Of a stretch of DNA of 64,000 nt, positions 19,267 to 28,119 are shown piece after piece. The first letter of the stretch is position 1. Each line of letters starts with the position of its first letter. The DNA lies in NCBI GenBank assembly GCA_965284565.1, contig OZ260100.1, positions 806,001 to 870,000 of the forward strand. Direction: 5' to 3'. A model generated the notes under the pieces. That model did no database searches. It saw only the letters and a list, made by a program, of their open reading frames with translations, and was not told the origin of the DNA. Position numbers and translations under genes: made by a program. This DNA comes from BRH-c54 sp965284565. GTDB taxonomy: Bacteria > Bacteroidota > Bacteroidia > Flavobacteriales_E > Vicingaceae.

Positions 19267-19725
19267 TTAATTATTTAAAGCTCCTTGAGCAATCCACGTA
19301 TAAACAGTATCAATTTTACCTTGCGATAATTTAGGACCACCTTGAGGCATTAAGGTATAAACTCCAGCTAAATGTAAGTACAAACTACTTTGTTCGGGAT
19401 TTGTTGAATTAACATAAGGCGCACTAAACCCATCTGTTAACAGCTGATTATAGGACACTTGTGGACGTAAGTCTAATTTTGGGTGTTGCGGACTATGACA
19501 TGCTTGTACACAATTTAGTTGCAACATATTCTTAACATGTGTATTATAAGAAATAGTGTAAGCATAAATTGTTGGATTGGGAATAGTAGGTTCATTTGTT
19601 CCTCCATTATTAATGGGTTCATTTATAATTTCTTCATAAACTACATAAGGACCGCTATCCTTGGTACAGGAAAACAATAACATTATTGCTACGCTTACCA
19701 ATAAAAATGTATATTTTGATTTCAT
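19267..19725 (-). CDS. Cytochrome-like lipoprotein with a CX3CH heme site
   Basis: This is a 152-residue paralogue of the downstream lipoprotein. The start at 19725 is chosen over an ATG 15 bases upstream. It gives a clean lipoprotein signal (lipobox LLFSC, Cys20), lies 2 bp after the previous stop, and is preceded by GGAGAAG, a rare Shine-Dalgarno-like sequence in this window. The heme motif reads CVQACH (residues 72-77), with three residues between the cysteines instead of two. The axial-Met loop TLMPQGG is conserved. The codons TGT GTA CAA GCA TGT CAT are unambiguous. Heme may still attach, since rare CX3CH sites exist, or the protein may have lost heme. A proline-rich linker separates the lipid anchor from the domain. 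Confidence 0.78.
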   Translation of the reverse strand: MKSKYTFLLVSVAIMLLFSCTKDSGPYVVYEEIINEPINNGGTNEPTIPNPTIYAYTISYNTHVKNMLQLNCVQACHSPQHPKLDLRPQVSYNQLLTDGFSAPYVNSTNPEQSSLYLHLAGVYTLMPQGGPKLSQGKIDTVYTWIAQGALNN

Positions 19726-19727
19726 AA

Positions 19728-20624
19728 TTATCTTCTCCAAAAGTTTCGTTTAATGTTGAACCCAATTAAAAACTCCGCATCACTATATGGGATAGAAGAA
19801 TTGGTATAAATATATTGATCTAAAATACTTTGGGTTGAGCTTACAAAAATCTGAAAACAATGTCCAGCTGTTCCAAATTCTACACCTATAGCTCCTGGGT
19901 TAACAAAATTTTCTCCTCTTTGTTTCCTATGATTAATAACATGCCCATACTCAAAAATTATGGCAGAATTCAACCCTATTTTATACCTACCACTAAGTGT
20001 TGCTGCTAAGGTATGGTTAACTTGTCCTGGGCTTACCAAATTATGATAAACAAAAATTGGGGTTAACTGTAATGAAAGAGCATCGGTTATTTTTGATGAT
20101 ATTATCATTTGAGTATTATAACTATATCTGTGTGCTGACTTATATTCAAAAGGCGTTTTCCAGTCAGAAAAAAAAGCATTTTGTGGAACCGTAGGGAATT
20201 TTTCGGTTCTAATAGCCATATTACCATAAAAAGCAACAGAAACTGGAATATTTTGTCCTTTAGCTTGTTTTATCAATAGGTATTTCGCCTCAAAATCATA
20301 TGTCTTTAAAAATTTTGTTCTACCAACAGCAATATAAAGTCTTTCTCCCAAACTATAACCAAGAGCCAGTCGAATATTTGCTGTTTGATCCATTCCTAAA
20401 AATTCTTGAACCAAAGTAGAATCAAAACCTGTTTTAGCAAAACGATGTTGAATTTTAAACTCCCACGATTTTTTTGGTAATACTTCAGTAGTTTGAGCAG
20501 AAATTAATTGAGTATTTATAAATACGTTTTTTACATATTCTTTTTCTTTACTCTCAACTTCTGTTTGTGTAAATACTGCTACCGAAGAAAATAATAAAGT
20601 CGCTAATGTTAATCCTTTTCTCAT
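19728..20624 (-). CDS. DUF5777-family outer-membrane beta-barrel protein
   Basis: The 298-residue protein has a signal peptide (MRKGLTLATLLFSSVAVFTQ) followed by alternating barrel strands. The opening KSWEFKIQHRF and the strand blocks ANIRLALGYSLGERL and GAIGVEFGTAGHCFQIFVS match my recollection of the DUF5777 membrane-bound barrel family, which has no known function. Its ATG overlaps the stop of the upstream cytochrome gene (ATGA) and its stop lies 2 bp before a cytochrome lipoprotein, so barrel and cytochromes are translated together. A barrel flanked by c-type cytochromes is the layout of outer-membrane electron conduits; that is inference. A transporter for a metal or small solute is the alternative. 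Confidence 0.78.
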   Translation of the reverse strand: MRKGLTLATLLFSSVAVFTQTEVESKEKEYVKNVFINTQLISAQTTEVLPKKSWEFKIQHRFAKTGFDSTLVQEFLGMDQTANIRLALGYSLGERLYIAVGRTKFLKTYDFEAKYLLIKQAKGQNIPVSVAFYGNMAIRTEKFPTVPQNAFFSDWKTPFEYKSAHRYSYNTQMIISSKITDALSLQLTPIFVYHNLVSPGQVNHTLAATLSGRYKIGLNSAIIFEYGHVINHRKQRGENFVNPGAIGVEFGTAGHCFQIFVSSTQSILDQYIYTNSSIPYSDAEFLIGFNIKRNFWRR

Positions 20625-21016
20625 TTTTTAAAGGTTCTTAAATAGTTAATAACTGCCCAACGTTGTTCTTCTGACAAGCTGTTTTCAAAACTTGCCATTG
20701 TACCTCTTCCAGTATTTATTTTCCAAAAAATAGCTCCGTCTGTCTGTTGTTGAAAAGTTGAAGAGCTTAAATCTGCTGGTTTTGGATTTAAAGATGCTCC
20801 TGCTGGACCATCTCCTGCACCATTGCTACCGTGGCACGACCAACACATTTTGTTGTATATTTTTTTTCCTAGTTTTAAAGACTTTTCATTTGATGCAACA
20901 GGGTTTATTTTTTTTGATGCAATCTCTGGAGCTAACCACCCATTAATTTGAATATTAAATGAATTAAATAATAGAAAAGCACAGTACCCTAGAAGTAGAA
21001 TTGATATATTTTTCAT
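20621..21016 (-). CDS. Periplasmic c-type cytochrome (monoheme)
   Basis: The 131-residue protein has an N-terminal signal segment (MKNISILLLGYCAFLLFN) and a heme motif CWSCHGSNGAGDGPAG beginning at Cys58, typical of cytochrome c class I. A Met in GRGTMASFEN is a possible axial ligand, and the terminal helix is EEQRWAVINYLRTF. The start at 21016 is preferred to the ATG at 21034, because a -7 promoter box (21036-21043) leaves the upstream ATG at or before the predicted transcript start. It is first of four genes (cytochrome, DUF5777 barrel, two lipoprotein cytochromes). A TetR-type operator lies directly on its promoter. The protein is probably a soluble or membrane-tethered electron carrier. 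Confidence 0.88.
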   Translation of the reverse strand: MKNISILLLGYCAFLLFNSFNIQINGWLAPEIASKKINPVASNEKSLKLGKKIYNKMCWSCHGSNGAGDGPAGASLNPKPADLSSSTFQQQTDGAIFWKINTGRGTMASFENSLSEEQRWAVINYLRTFKK

Positions 21017-21035
21017 ATAAACTTGTTTATACAAA

Positions 21036-21060
21036 CAAAGTTAGTTAGTAATCACTAACT
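21036..21060 (-). promoter_or_regulatory. Promoter and TetR-type operator A of the cytochrome-barrel operon
   Basis: On the minus strand the -7 box TAACTTTG (21036-21043) directly follows the palindrome AGTTAGT-N4-ACTAACT (21043-21060), which has perfect 7-bp arms. The same palindrome architecture occurs at 22892-22909 and 31504-31520. A repressor bound here would cover the region between the -33 and -7 elements. Confidence 0.65.
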
Positions 21061-21090
21061 ATTTTATGATTAATATCATTATGTATAAAA

Positions 21091-21122
21091 TTCAAAGCTC
21101 TCCTAAATAGGAGAGCTTTGAA
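21091..21122 (-). terminator. Rho-independent terminator of the multicopper oxidase gene
   Basis: A perfect 14-bp stem (TTCAAAGCTCTCCT and its complement) with a 4-base loop lies 18 bp after the oxidase stop and is followed on the minus strand by TTTTAT. It separates the oxidase from the cytochrome-barrel operon. Confidence 0.8.
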
Positions 21123-21139
21123 GAGATTGAATTTTTTGA

Positions 21140-22852
21140 TTAATGTTTAATAACTTTATGAATGGATTTTTTCCCATTTATTGTTATAAGTTCTAATAAA
21201 TAAATTCCTTTTTTTTCAGGGATAGATATCTTTAAAATACCTTGTTTATTGTATTTGAACTGTTGAATTATTTGACCAGTTATACTTGAAACTTTAATAA
21301 CATCAATTTTTTCTAGTCCTAAACCTTCAATTGTAATTAACCCCTCCGTTGGGTTAGGATAAATAGATATATTTTCAATTTCTTGATTATTATCTTTAAT
21401 TCCAGTTGGTGCTGAAACAATAAATTGTCCCATCATTCCCATATCTTCATGTGTTAACATGTGGCAGTGATACATAAATGGGATAGAATCATCAGCAAAA
21501 TCATTAAATTGAGTAATAAACCTTACCGTTCCATTGCCTGCTGGTACTAAAACTACATCATTAAGCCCTTGTAATTCTGGAGGAGGTGGGGTTCCATTTA
21601 TGTCTAAAATAAAAAACTGAACATCATGTATGTGAAATGGATGTGCTATCGGGGTACTGTTAGTGAAAGACCATATTTCAATATTGTTCAATGGGATTGT
21701 ATAATTAATAACACTCATGTTAAAGGATGTATTGTTAATTAGAAATGGCCCATTCAGATTCCCCATTGGTCCAGCCGAGGTGAACGTTAAATTTCTTGTG
21801 ATATTTTCTGACCCTTCTAATAAAGGGGAGTAACTTGCTAAAGTTGATGGAACACTTAATACAGGGCTGCCCGTTTGTGCAACTACATTAATATCTAATA
21901 ATTGAAAATCATTTCCATTTAACGGGTTATTTGTATAACCAATTAACGATGCTGTTGCTCCCGGACCCATTCCTGGTTGAGTTGCACCATAAACAGCATT
22001 AGGTAACTCAGAGGCATAACTTATCAACTGAATATTTTGACCAAAGTCTGAAGATAAATCAACCAATATATCAGCCCTTTGTCCAGGAGCCATTCTATAT
22101 CTAGTAGTATTTACTGGAGCTGTTAATAAACCTCCATCTGTACCAATTAAACTAAATGTTCGATTATCAGAAAATCCAACTTCATACAGCCTTTGAGAAG
22201 ACCCATTAAGAATTCTAAGACGTACTACTTGTGCAGGAAAATCAACTACAGGATCAATAGTTCCATTTATCATCACAGAAGTATCCATTTCAGTATGGAC
22301 TAAGATTTGTCCAGTTGCATCAAATCCTTTTGTTTGCATCACAATTGGGAATTCATCAACACCATAAGTCATTGGTAAGCCTAAAGTTGCCTCTTCGGCA
22401 TCTCTTACAAGTATTAATCCCGCTATTCCTTTTGATACATGTTTGTCCGTTTGCATATGCAAATGTGGATGATACCAATAAGTTCCAGCCTTATCCATCA
22501 CAGTAAACTGTGGATTCCAAGTAGTATTAGGTAAAATTATACTATGAGGTCCTCCATCATTTTTTGACGCGACATGTAGTCCGTGCCAATGTATTGTTGT
22601 TGTATCAGTTAATTGATTATTTACCGTAATATTTACAAATGAATCTTTTTCTAAAATCAGTGTTGGTCCCAGTAGGCTTCCATTTGCTCCCATTGTATTT
22701 GTAACTATAGGAGGGTAAAATAGGGTCGTGCCATTCTGTAAAGTAAGATTAATATTAGGGCCTGTTAGAGTTGGAGGTATGGTTAAGGGATTTTGAGCAA
22801 CAAGAGAAATAGTTGTTGTTGCCGTAATAAAAAATAGTAGTAGTTTTTTCAT
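21140..22852 (-). CDS. Multicopper oxidase with T9SS sorting domain
   Basis: This is a 570-residue exported copper enzyme that couples one-electron oxidation of a substrate to reduction of O2 to water. After the signal peptide (MKKLLLFFITATTTISLVAQ) come three cupredoxin domains. The four copper motifs are intact: HWHGLH (88-93), WYHPHLH (126-132), HPFHIHDVQF (about 405) and YHCHMLTHEDMGMMGQF (about 460-476), which includes the type 1 His-Cys-His-Met set. A T9SS type A domain (ISIYPNPTEG to the C-terminus, about residue 495 on) sends it to the cell surface. The Met-containing tail (HEDMGMM) resembles CueO/CotA-like metallo-oxidases; Cu(I), Mn(II) or phenols are possible substrates. It is transcribed alone between operator B and a terminator. 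Confidence 0.92.
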   Translation of the reverse strand: MKKLLLFFITATTTISLVAQNPLTIPPTLTGPNINLTLQNGTTLFYPPIVTNTMGANGSLLGPTLILEKDSFVNITVNNQLTDTTTIHWHGLHVASKNDGGPHSIILPNTTWNPQFTVMDKAGTYWYHPHLHMQTDKHVSKGIAGLILVRDAEEATLGLPMTYGVDEFPIVMQTKGFDATGQILVHTEMDTSVMINGTIDPVVDFPAQVVRLRILNGSSQRLYEVGFSDNRTFSLIGTDGGLLTAPVNTTRYRMAPGQRADILVDLSSDFGQNIQLISYASELPNAVYGATQPGMGPGATASLIGYTNNPLNGNDFQLLDINVVAQTGSPVLSVPSTLASYSPLLEGSENITRNLTFTSAGPMGNLNGPFLINNTSFNMSVINYTIPLNNIEIWSFTNSTPIAHPFHIHDVQFFILDINGTPPPPELQGLNDVVLVPAGNGTVRFITQFNDFADDSIPFMYHCHMLTHEDMGMMGQFIVSAPTGIKDNNQEIENISIYPNPTEGLITIEGLGLEKIDVIKVSSITGQIIQQFKYNKQGILKISIPEKKGIYLLELITINGKKSIHKVIKH

Positions 22853-22874
22853 AATAATCGTAATTAAGTTGTTT

Positions 22875-22909
22875 CAAAAATACTAAAATAAAGTTAGTGA
22901 TAACTAACC
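22875..22909 (-). promoter_or_regulatory. Promoter and TetR-type operator B of the multicopper oxidase gene
   Basis: The -7 box TATTTTTG (plus positions 22875-22882) ends 22 bp before the oxidase ATG. Upstream of it lies AGTTAGT-N4-ACTAACC (22892-22909), the same palindrome as operators A and C with one terminal mismatch. It covers the stretch where the -33 element would sit. Confidence 0.65.
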
Positions 22910-22924
22910 AGACACATGGCCATA

Positions 22925-23446
22925 TTAATGCTCACATTTTCCACTGCACCCACTTTCACACCCTTTTTTATTACCTTTTTGCATTTTTTTATGATTCATT
23001 CCTTTGGGTGGGAAGTTGTCATACAAGTAATTTGCTATTTGTTTTAATTCTTCTATGGTAACATTTTCTTTTTGTGAAGGCATTACATTAAATCGTTCAA
23101 TAGCATGTGGTTCTAACAACGATTTTTCTGCTGACGGATTCTGAACGTAATCAACAATAAAATTGATTACATTTTTTCTTTTATCAGCTTCAGTTTTTCC
23201 TTTTATACCATTTTTTACATGCATCATTACCCCCATCATAGGAGGAGCAATTAACGTACTCATGTCCTCTGGTTTTGATGTAACATGACAAGCTGTACAT
23301 TTTGCTATAAAAAGTGCTTCTCCATCTGAAATCTCAATGTGATTTTCATTTGTATAGATAGCATTTTCACTTTTGTTAGTGTAAGAAACTAATCCTACTG
23401 CGAGAACTATTACAAGTACCCCTGTTGTAATTATGTTTGTTTTCAT
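22925..23446 (-). CDS. c-type cytochrome with Cys/His/Lys-rich metal-binding tail
   Basis: The 173-residue protein has an N-terminal membrane or signal segment (about residues 6-22) and a heme motif CTACH (50-54). The fold is class I-like with Met-rich stretches MMGVMMH and FNVMPSQ, the latter a good axial-Met loop. The C-terminus (GCESGCSGKCEH) has three cysteines and a terminal His, preceded by a Met/Lys-rich linker; it looks like a thiolate metal site, perhaps for copper. It starts 2 bp after the DUF2141 gene and is last in the efflux operon. The multicopper oxidase follows 72 bp later behind its own operator. Electron transfer linked to metal handling is inferred. Confidence 0.82.
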   Translation of the reverse strand: MKTNIITTGVLVIVLAVGLVSYTNKSENAIYTNENHIEISDGEALFIAKCTACHVTSKPEDMSTLIAPPMMGVMMHVKNGIKGKTEADKRKNVINFIVDYVQNPSAEKSLLEPHAIERFNVMPSQKENVTIEELKQIANYLYDNFPPKGMNHKKMQKGNKKGCESGCSGKCEH

Positions 23447-23448
23447 AG

Positions 23449-23904
23449 TTATAAATAGATGATATTAATTATTAATTTTTTATCGGAAGTTAACTCAAAG
23501 CTTGTTTTGGAGAAATTAGGCTTGTTGCCCAAGCCAATTTTAGTGTAGTTTGAAAAACCGATTCCTTCTTCGGGTAAGATAAATCCTTTGTCAATTTTGC
23601 CGTTTTCGTTTTCATCGTGTAAAATGTTTACCGCATAAGTACCTTTTGGCAAATTTTTAAATACAAATTGAGTTGAGTTCTCATTAATTGTTGTTTTCCC
23701 AATTTGATAATACTTTTCAAAATCTTCGTCAGGAATAGAACCATTTTTATTATACAAAGCAAATTGCACAACACCTTTGTTGTTTCTTAATTCATGAACC
23801 TCTACCGTTAAATCAATGGTATTTGGAGTAGTAAAACCAAAAAATAAAAATAGTAAGGCTACTGCCGATAAGATAAATAGTTGCATATTCTTAATCTTTA
23901 ACAT
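23449..23904 (-). CDS. DUF2141 domain protein (exported)
   Basis: The secreted protein of about 151 residues has a signal peptide (MLKIKNMQLFILSAVALLF) and a DUF2141 domain: LTVEVHELRNNKGVVQFALYN, then FKNLPKGTYAVNILHDENENGKID, a compact beta-sandwich with an acidic loop. Three in-frame ATGs compete. The one at 23937 would overlap the RND gene by 47 bases. The one at 23904 gives a normal Lys-containing n-region, and the one at 23886 avoids overlap but lacks positive charge; I chose 23904. The family's function is unknown. Its place between the RND pump and a cytochrome in one operon suggests an envelope accessory to efflux. Confidence 0.78.
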   Translation of the reverse strand: MLKIKNMQLFILSAVALLFLFFGFTTPNTIDLTVEVHELRNNKGVVQFALYNKNGSIPDEDFEKYYQIGKTTINENSTQFVFKNLPKGTYAVNILHDENENGKIDKGFILPEEGIGFSNYTKIGLGNKPNFSKTSFELTSDKKLIINIIYL

Positions 23905-26900
23905 TAAATTTTGCTTTAATTCCATCAACCAAAGCATAAACTACAGGCACTAAATAAACAGTTAAAATCAATGACGAAAGTAATCCACCAATAATTACCC
24001 AAGCCAAGCCGTTTTTCCATTCGCTTGCCGATCCGCTCGCTAATGCAATAGGCAACATACCAATTACCATGGAAAGTGTAGTCATTAAAATTGGTCGAAG
24101 ACGTCCTTTTCCGGCAATGATTAGCGCATCTTTGTATGATTTTCCTTCTGCTTTTAGCTGATTGGTAAAATCTACAATTAAAATGGCATTTTTGGTTACT
24201 AATCCCATAAGCATAATTAGTCCCAGCAAGGCAAACAAACTTAAATGACTTAATGTTAAGTTGAGTGCTAAAAATGCCCCAATGGCAGCCACAGGAATAG
24301 AAAACAATACCACAAAGGGATAAATAAAACTGTCGTACAGTGCTACCATAATCAGATAAATCAACAAAAACGAAATAATTAAAACCGAACCTAATGCTCC
24401 AAAGCTATCATTTTGACGTTTAATATCGCTACCCCAAGTCATTTGAATGTTTTCGGGTAATGGGTTTTCTTTCACAAAAGCTACTACTTCATCGGCAACA
24501 GTTCCAGATGGTCTACCCAAGGCATCAGCAGTTATTGTTATTGCTGGTTGTCGGTCTAGTCGTTCTAACAACGATGGTGAATTGCTTTGCTTTACTTCAG
24601 CAAACTGAGCAATTTCAATCGGCATACCCATTGGATTTACAATAGCAAGCTTGTTTACGTCATTAAAATTTTTTCTATCAAAATCAGCCAACTGAATACG
24701 AACAGGATATTCCGTTCCTTCTTCGGTTAGGGTTGCATCATCGTTTCCACTAAAAGCCGTACGCAAATTCATGCCTACATAAGCAGTATTTAAGCCCAAC
24801 CGCTGCATTTTATCTTTGTTGGGAATTACTTGGTACTCAGGACTACCTTCTTCTACCGAAAGCTTTACATTGTCGGCTCCAGGAGTTTTTTCAATAATAG
24901 ATTTTAGTTGATTAGCGGTTGTCATCACTTCCTCATTATTGCTTCCGCTTAAAGTAATTTCAATTGGTGCCGAACGTGGAATTAATCCTAAACCTGCAAT
25001 ACGGTACTTTATACCTGGAAATTTGTTTTTTAAATCACTTCGAAGGTCTTGCATAAACTGTTCGGTAACAATGTTATTAATCTCATTTTTATCTTTTAAC
25101 TGAATGGTAAACTCGGTTTTGTAAGGAGACCCTACTCCCAAGCTTCCTATTCCAGTGCTTGGTCCACCTACATTACTAAAAAGTGTAGCTACTTCATTTT
25201 TTTGTAAAATATATTGTTCAATTTGGTTGGAAATGCTATCATTATAATGAATAGCAGTATTTTTATCAAACTCCAAGGACATCATAAACTTACCTTGGTC
25301 GCCTGTAGCAATCAACTCTTTTCCAATAATGCCTTGTTTCATCATTATTCCTGTTAGGGCAAAAAGTAAAACGATAATGCCTCCAAAAATCAATTTGTGA
25401 TTTAGTACCCATTCCAATTGTTTTCCATACCAATTGGTAAATTTATCCAACTGATGTTCAAACCATAATAAAAATTTGTTGAAAAAATTGGTTGGCTGTA
25501 AATCTTCTTTCTTTCCTATACGAGAAGCCATCCATGGAGTAAGGGTAAAGCCTACCAACAAACTAGTTAAGGTAGAGGTAATTACCACCACCGAAAACTG
25601 TTTGAGCATATCAGCAACAAATACTTGTAAAAATAATATTGGCAAGAAAACTACTACGTCAACTAAAGTGATAGAAAGAGCAGAAAAGCCAATTTCCATA
25701 CGACCATCCATAGCCGCCTTTTTTTTCTCTTTACCCAAATCCAAGTGGCGTTGAATGTTTTCTAGCACAACTGTAGCATCATCCACCAAAATACCAATAA
25801 TCAGCGACATGGCTAAAAGTGTCATTAAGTTTAGGGTATAACCCAATATCCACATTACGGCAAAAGCGGTTACTAAAGAAGTAGGAATGGCAACTAAAAC
25901 GATGATAGAGTTTCTGAAACTTCTCAAAAACAACAACATAACCAAAGAAACCAATATTACCGCTAAAATTAAATCGAAAACTACCGAATTTACTGCTGCA
26001 ATAGTGTTGTCTGTACTATCATCAGCAATAATAAACTGTATGTTGGCTGAAGTATTTTGTTGTTCAATATCAATAAACTTATCTTTTACCAATTTAGAAA
26101 CATCAACGGCATTGGCATCACCTTGCTTTTTTAGCAACAAACCAATACCATTTTTTCCGTTGTAACGGCTAATGGAAGTAGTTTCTGAAGTGGCATCTAA
26201 AACTGTTGCTACATCTTTAACATACACAGGACTTCCTGGAACTAACATAGCAATTTGAACATTTTCAATATCTTTTACAGTGTTAAATTTTCCAGTTAAG
26301 CGAACCGAATTACTTTCCTTGTTCGTTTCTACTTTCCCTGCAGGCAGATCTATGCCAGAAAGATTAATAGCTTCAACCACTTGCAACATCGAAACTTTAT
26401 GCAATTTTAAACGATTGAGATCAATATTTACTTGAATTTCTCGTTCTTCGCCACCTAATAAAGTGATTTCTGCAACTCCTTTTAGTTGTTGGATTTGAGG
26501 TAAAAACTCATCTTTCATTTTTTGATAAAAAACGATTGGTTCCAAATCGCTGGTAGCGCTAACCGACATAATGGGCAGGTCGTTTGGAGAAACCTTGCTC
26601 ATTTCAGGACTTAAAATATCTTCAGGCAAGTCTTTTCTAATGTTGTCGATATATCGTTGAGCATCTTGCATGGTTTTATCCAAATCAGTACCATATTTTA
26701 AGTTAACAATAACAATAGAAGCATTTGGCAACGATTTGGTTGCCAAAAAGTCAACTCCCTCAAGATTAGCCAATGCATCTTCAATTTTTCGACTAACAGA
26801 TGTTTCTACCTCTTCAGGTTCAGCACCAGGATAGGCAGTTTTTATTACCACAACAGGTTGATTAAAATCGGGCATCAACTCATAACTTAAGTTGGTAAAA

Positions 26901-26983
26901 CCGATGTATCCTAAAAGGATAAATAAACTGAACAACACTATAATTAGTGAAGGTCGATTAATGGATATGGATGTAATGTTCAT
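23891..26983 (-). CDS. RND efflux transporter, AcrB/HAE-1 type
   Basis: This is a 1030-residue inner-membrane proton-driven pump that drives solutes out through a tripartite channel. It has the twofold RND repeat: one N-terminal membrane helix (about 11-30), a large periplasmic domain, five helices to about 480, a helix near 528-546, a second periplasmic domain, and five C-terminal helices. Helix 4 reads LAMSLIIGILVDDATVVLENIQRH, with the paired Asp residues of proton relay. This HAE-1 pattern fits organic substrates such as antibiotics, dyes or bile salts rather than metals. It is encoded 52 bp after the adaptor gene in the order TolC, adaptor, RND. The regulator is probably the TetR protein at 30888. 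Confidence 0.92.
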   Translation of the reverse strand: MNITSISINRPSLIIVLFSLFILLGYIGFTNLSYELMPDFNQPVVVIKTAYPGAEPEEVETSVSRKIEDALANLEGVDFLATKSLPNASIVIVNLKYGTDLDKTMQDAQRYIDNIRKDLPEDILSPEMSKVSPNDLPIMSVSATSDLEPIVFYQKMKDEFLPQIQQLKGVAEITLLGGEEREIQVNIDLNRLKLHKVSMLQVVEAINLSGIDLPAGKVETNKESNSVRLTGKFNTVKDIENVQIAMLVPGSPVYVKDVATVLDATSETTSISRYNGKNGIGLLLKKQGDANAVDVSKLVKDKFIDIEQQNTSANIQFIIADDSTDNTIAAVNSVVFDLILAVILVSLVMLLFLRSFRNSIIVLVAIPTSLVTAFAVMWILGYTLNLMTLLAMSLIIGILVDDATVVLENIQRHLDLGKEKKKAAMDGRMEIGFSALSITLVDVVVFLPILFLQVFVADMLKQFSVVVITSTLTSLLVGFTLTPWMASRIGKKEDLQPTNFFNKFLLWFEHQLDKFTNWYGKQLEWVLNHKLIFGGIIVLLFALTGIMMKQGIIGKELIATGDQGKFMMSLEFDKNTAIHYNDSISNQIEQYILQKNEVATLFSNVGGPSTGIGSLGVGSPYKTEFTIQLKDKNEINNIVTEQFMQDLRSDLKNKFPGIKYRIAGLGLIPRSAPIEITLSGSNNEEVMTTANQLKSIIEKTPGADNVKLSVEEGSPEYQVIPNKDKMQRLGLNTAYVGMNLRTAFSGNDDATLTEEGTEYPVRIQLADFDRKNFNDVNKLAIVNPMGMPIEIAQFAEVKQSNSPSLLERLDRQPAITITADALGRPSGTVADEVVAFVKENPLPENIQMTWGSDIKRQNDSFGALGSVLIISFLLIYLIMVALYDSFIYPFVVLFSIPVAAIGAFLALNLTLSHLSLFALLGLIMLMGLVTKNAILIVDFTNQLKAEGKSYKDALIIAGKGRLRPILMTTLSMVIGMLPIALASGSASEWKNGLAWVIIGGLLSSLILTVYLVPVVYALVDGIKAKFNVKD

Positions 26984-27035
26984 TTTTTATATAATTTTTT
27001 TACCATAGAGACACAAAAGACTCAGGGGTGAGTTT

Positions 27036-28100
27036 TTAATTTCTAATTTCCACATTAGCTCCATCAAACAAATTGATAAATCCACTGCTTACTACTTCAT
27101 CACCAACATTCAACCCTTTTTCAATAAGTACTTGCTCTTGAACTCTTTTTTTTATCACAACAGGAGTTAAAATTGCTTGACTATTTTTTATGAGATAAAC
27201 CGATGGACTACCTTCACCCCCTTGAAGAATCTTAGCTGGAATGTAAATACCTTGTTCCTCTTCTGAAGTAGTAACTTTAACTCTTCCAAACATTCCAGCT
27301 TTAATGGAAAGTTCCTTGTTGTTTTGTACTAAAAACTGAATGGAAAACCCTCCAGCAGGATTAGCCTTGCTGCTAATTGCTATTACTTTTCCGTTTAATT
27401 TTGTTTGGTTGTTTACATCAGAAATAATGGTGTAATTGTTATCTACACTGAACCTATTCAAATCGTTTTCAGAAACAAAAATGGTAAAACGTAGTTGTTG
27501 TATTTCTGTAAGTTGAAGCAGCGGAACACCAGGAGCAGCAAAGGCTCCAGATTCGGTCATTTTCATAGTAATTATACCATCAAATGGAGCTTTTATCGTG
27601 GTTTTTGAAATTTGCTCTAAAAGTGTGCTACGCTTAATTTTTGCTGTTCTTAAACCCAACTCCGCTTTTTCGAGTTGAACGCCTTGAATAGCATCTGCTT
27701 CAACAAGTATTTTAAAACGATTTACATCATTTTCTAAACCTTCAATTTGAACATTAATTTCTTGCAACTGCAATTCTAGTAATGATTTATCTAACTGGAT
27801 TAATGCTTGTCCTTTTTTTACTACCGACCCCAAATCGACCAACACATTATTAACTTTTCCTTGAATATCGGCATTGACTTTTACTTCTTTGTTAGCCTCA
27901 AAAATTCCAGAAAACGTATAATCAGCTTCAGCTTTTTGAGAATTAACCGTTATAACATCTATTTCAATGGGGGCAGCTTTATCGTAATAATAAACTTTAC
28001 CTTCGGTGGTTTTTTTATTGCTTGCCAACTTAAAAATTACCATGGCTGTAATGCCAATTGCTGCAATAATGCTGATGTATTTTTTCCAGTTTGTTTTCAT
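27036..28100 (-). CDS. RND efflux periplasmic adaptor (HlyD/MFP family)
   Basis: The 354-residue adaptor connects the RND pump with the outer-membrane channel. An N-terminal membrane anchor (about residues 8-25) is followed by the lipoyl half-motif KVNADIQGKVNNVLVDLGSVV, a short coiled hairpin (about 110-160), the second lipoyl half around TTIKAPFDGIITMK, then beta-barrel and membrane-proximal domains. No lipobox Cys is present. The order TolC-adaptor-RND with 19- and 52-bp gaps marks a complete tripartite efflux operon. Substrate cannot be read from the adaptor. Confidence 0.9.
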   Translation of the reverse strand: MKTNWKKYISIIAAIGITAMVIFKLASNKKTTEGKVYYYDKAAPIEIDVITVNSQKAEADYTFSGIFEANKEVKVNADIQGKVNNVLVDLGSVVKKGQALIQLDKSLLELQLQEINVQIEGLENDVNRFKILVEADAIQGVQLEKAELGLRTAKIKRSTLLEQISKTTIKAPFDGIITMKMTESGAFAAPGVPLLQLTEIQQLRFTIFVSENDLNRFSVDNNYTIISDVNNQTKLNGKVIAISSKANPAGGFSIQFLVQNNKELSIKAGMFGRVKVTTSEEEQGIYIPAKILQGGEGSPSVYLIKNSQAILTPVVIKKRVQEQVLIEKGLNVGDEVVSSGFINLFDGANVEIRN

Positions 28101-28119
28101 AATTTCTATTTTGTAATTC

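Noticed and set aside
23371..23400. GTTAGTGTAAGAAACTAATC inside the cytochrome gene 22925-23446 as an operator copy.
   Set aside because: Spacing between arms is longer than 4 bp, the right arm is imperfect and it lies inside a coding region.
24460..26165. Several open frames of 60-92 codons antisense to the RND pump gene.
   Set aside because: They have no family features or promoters and are explained by codon bias of the strongly supported gene on the other strand.
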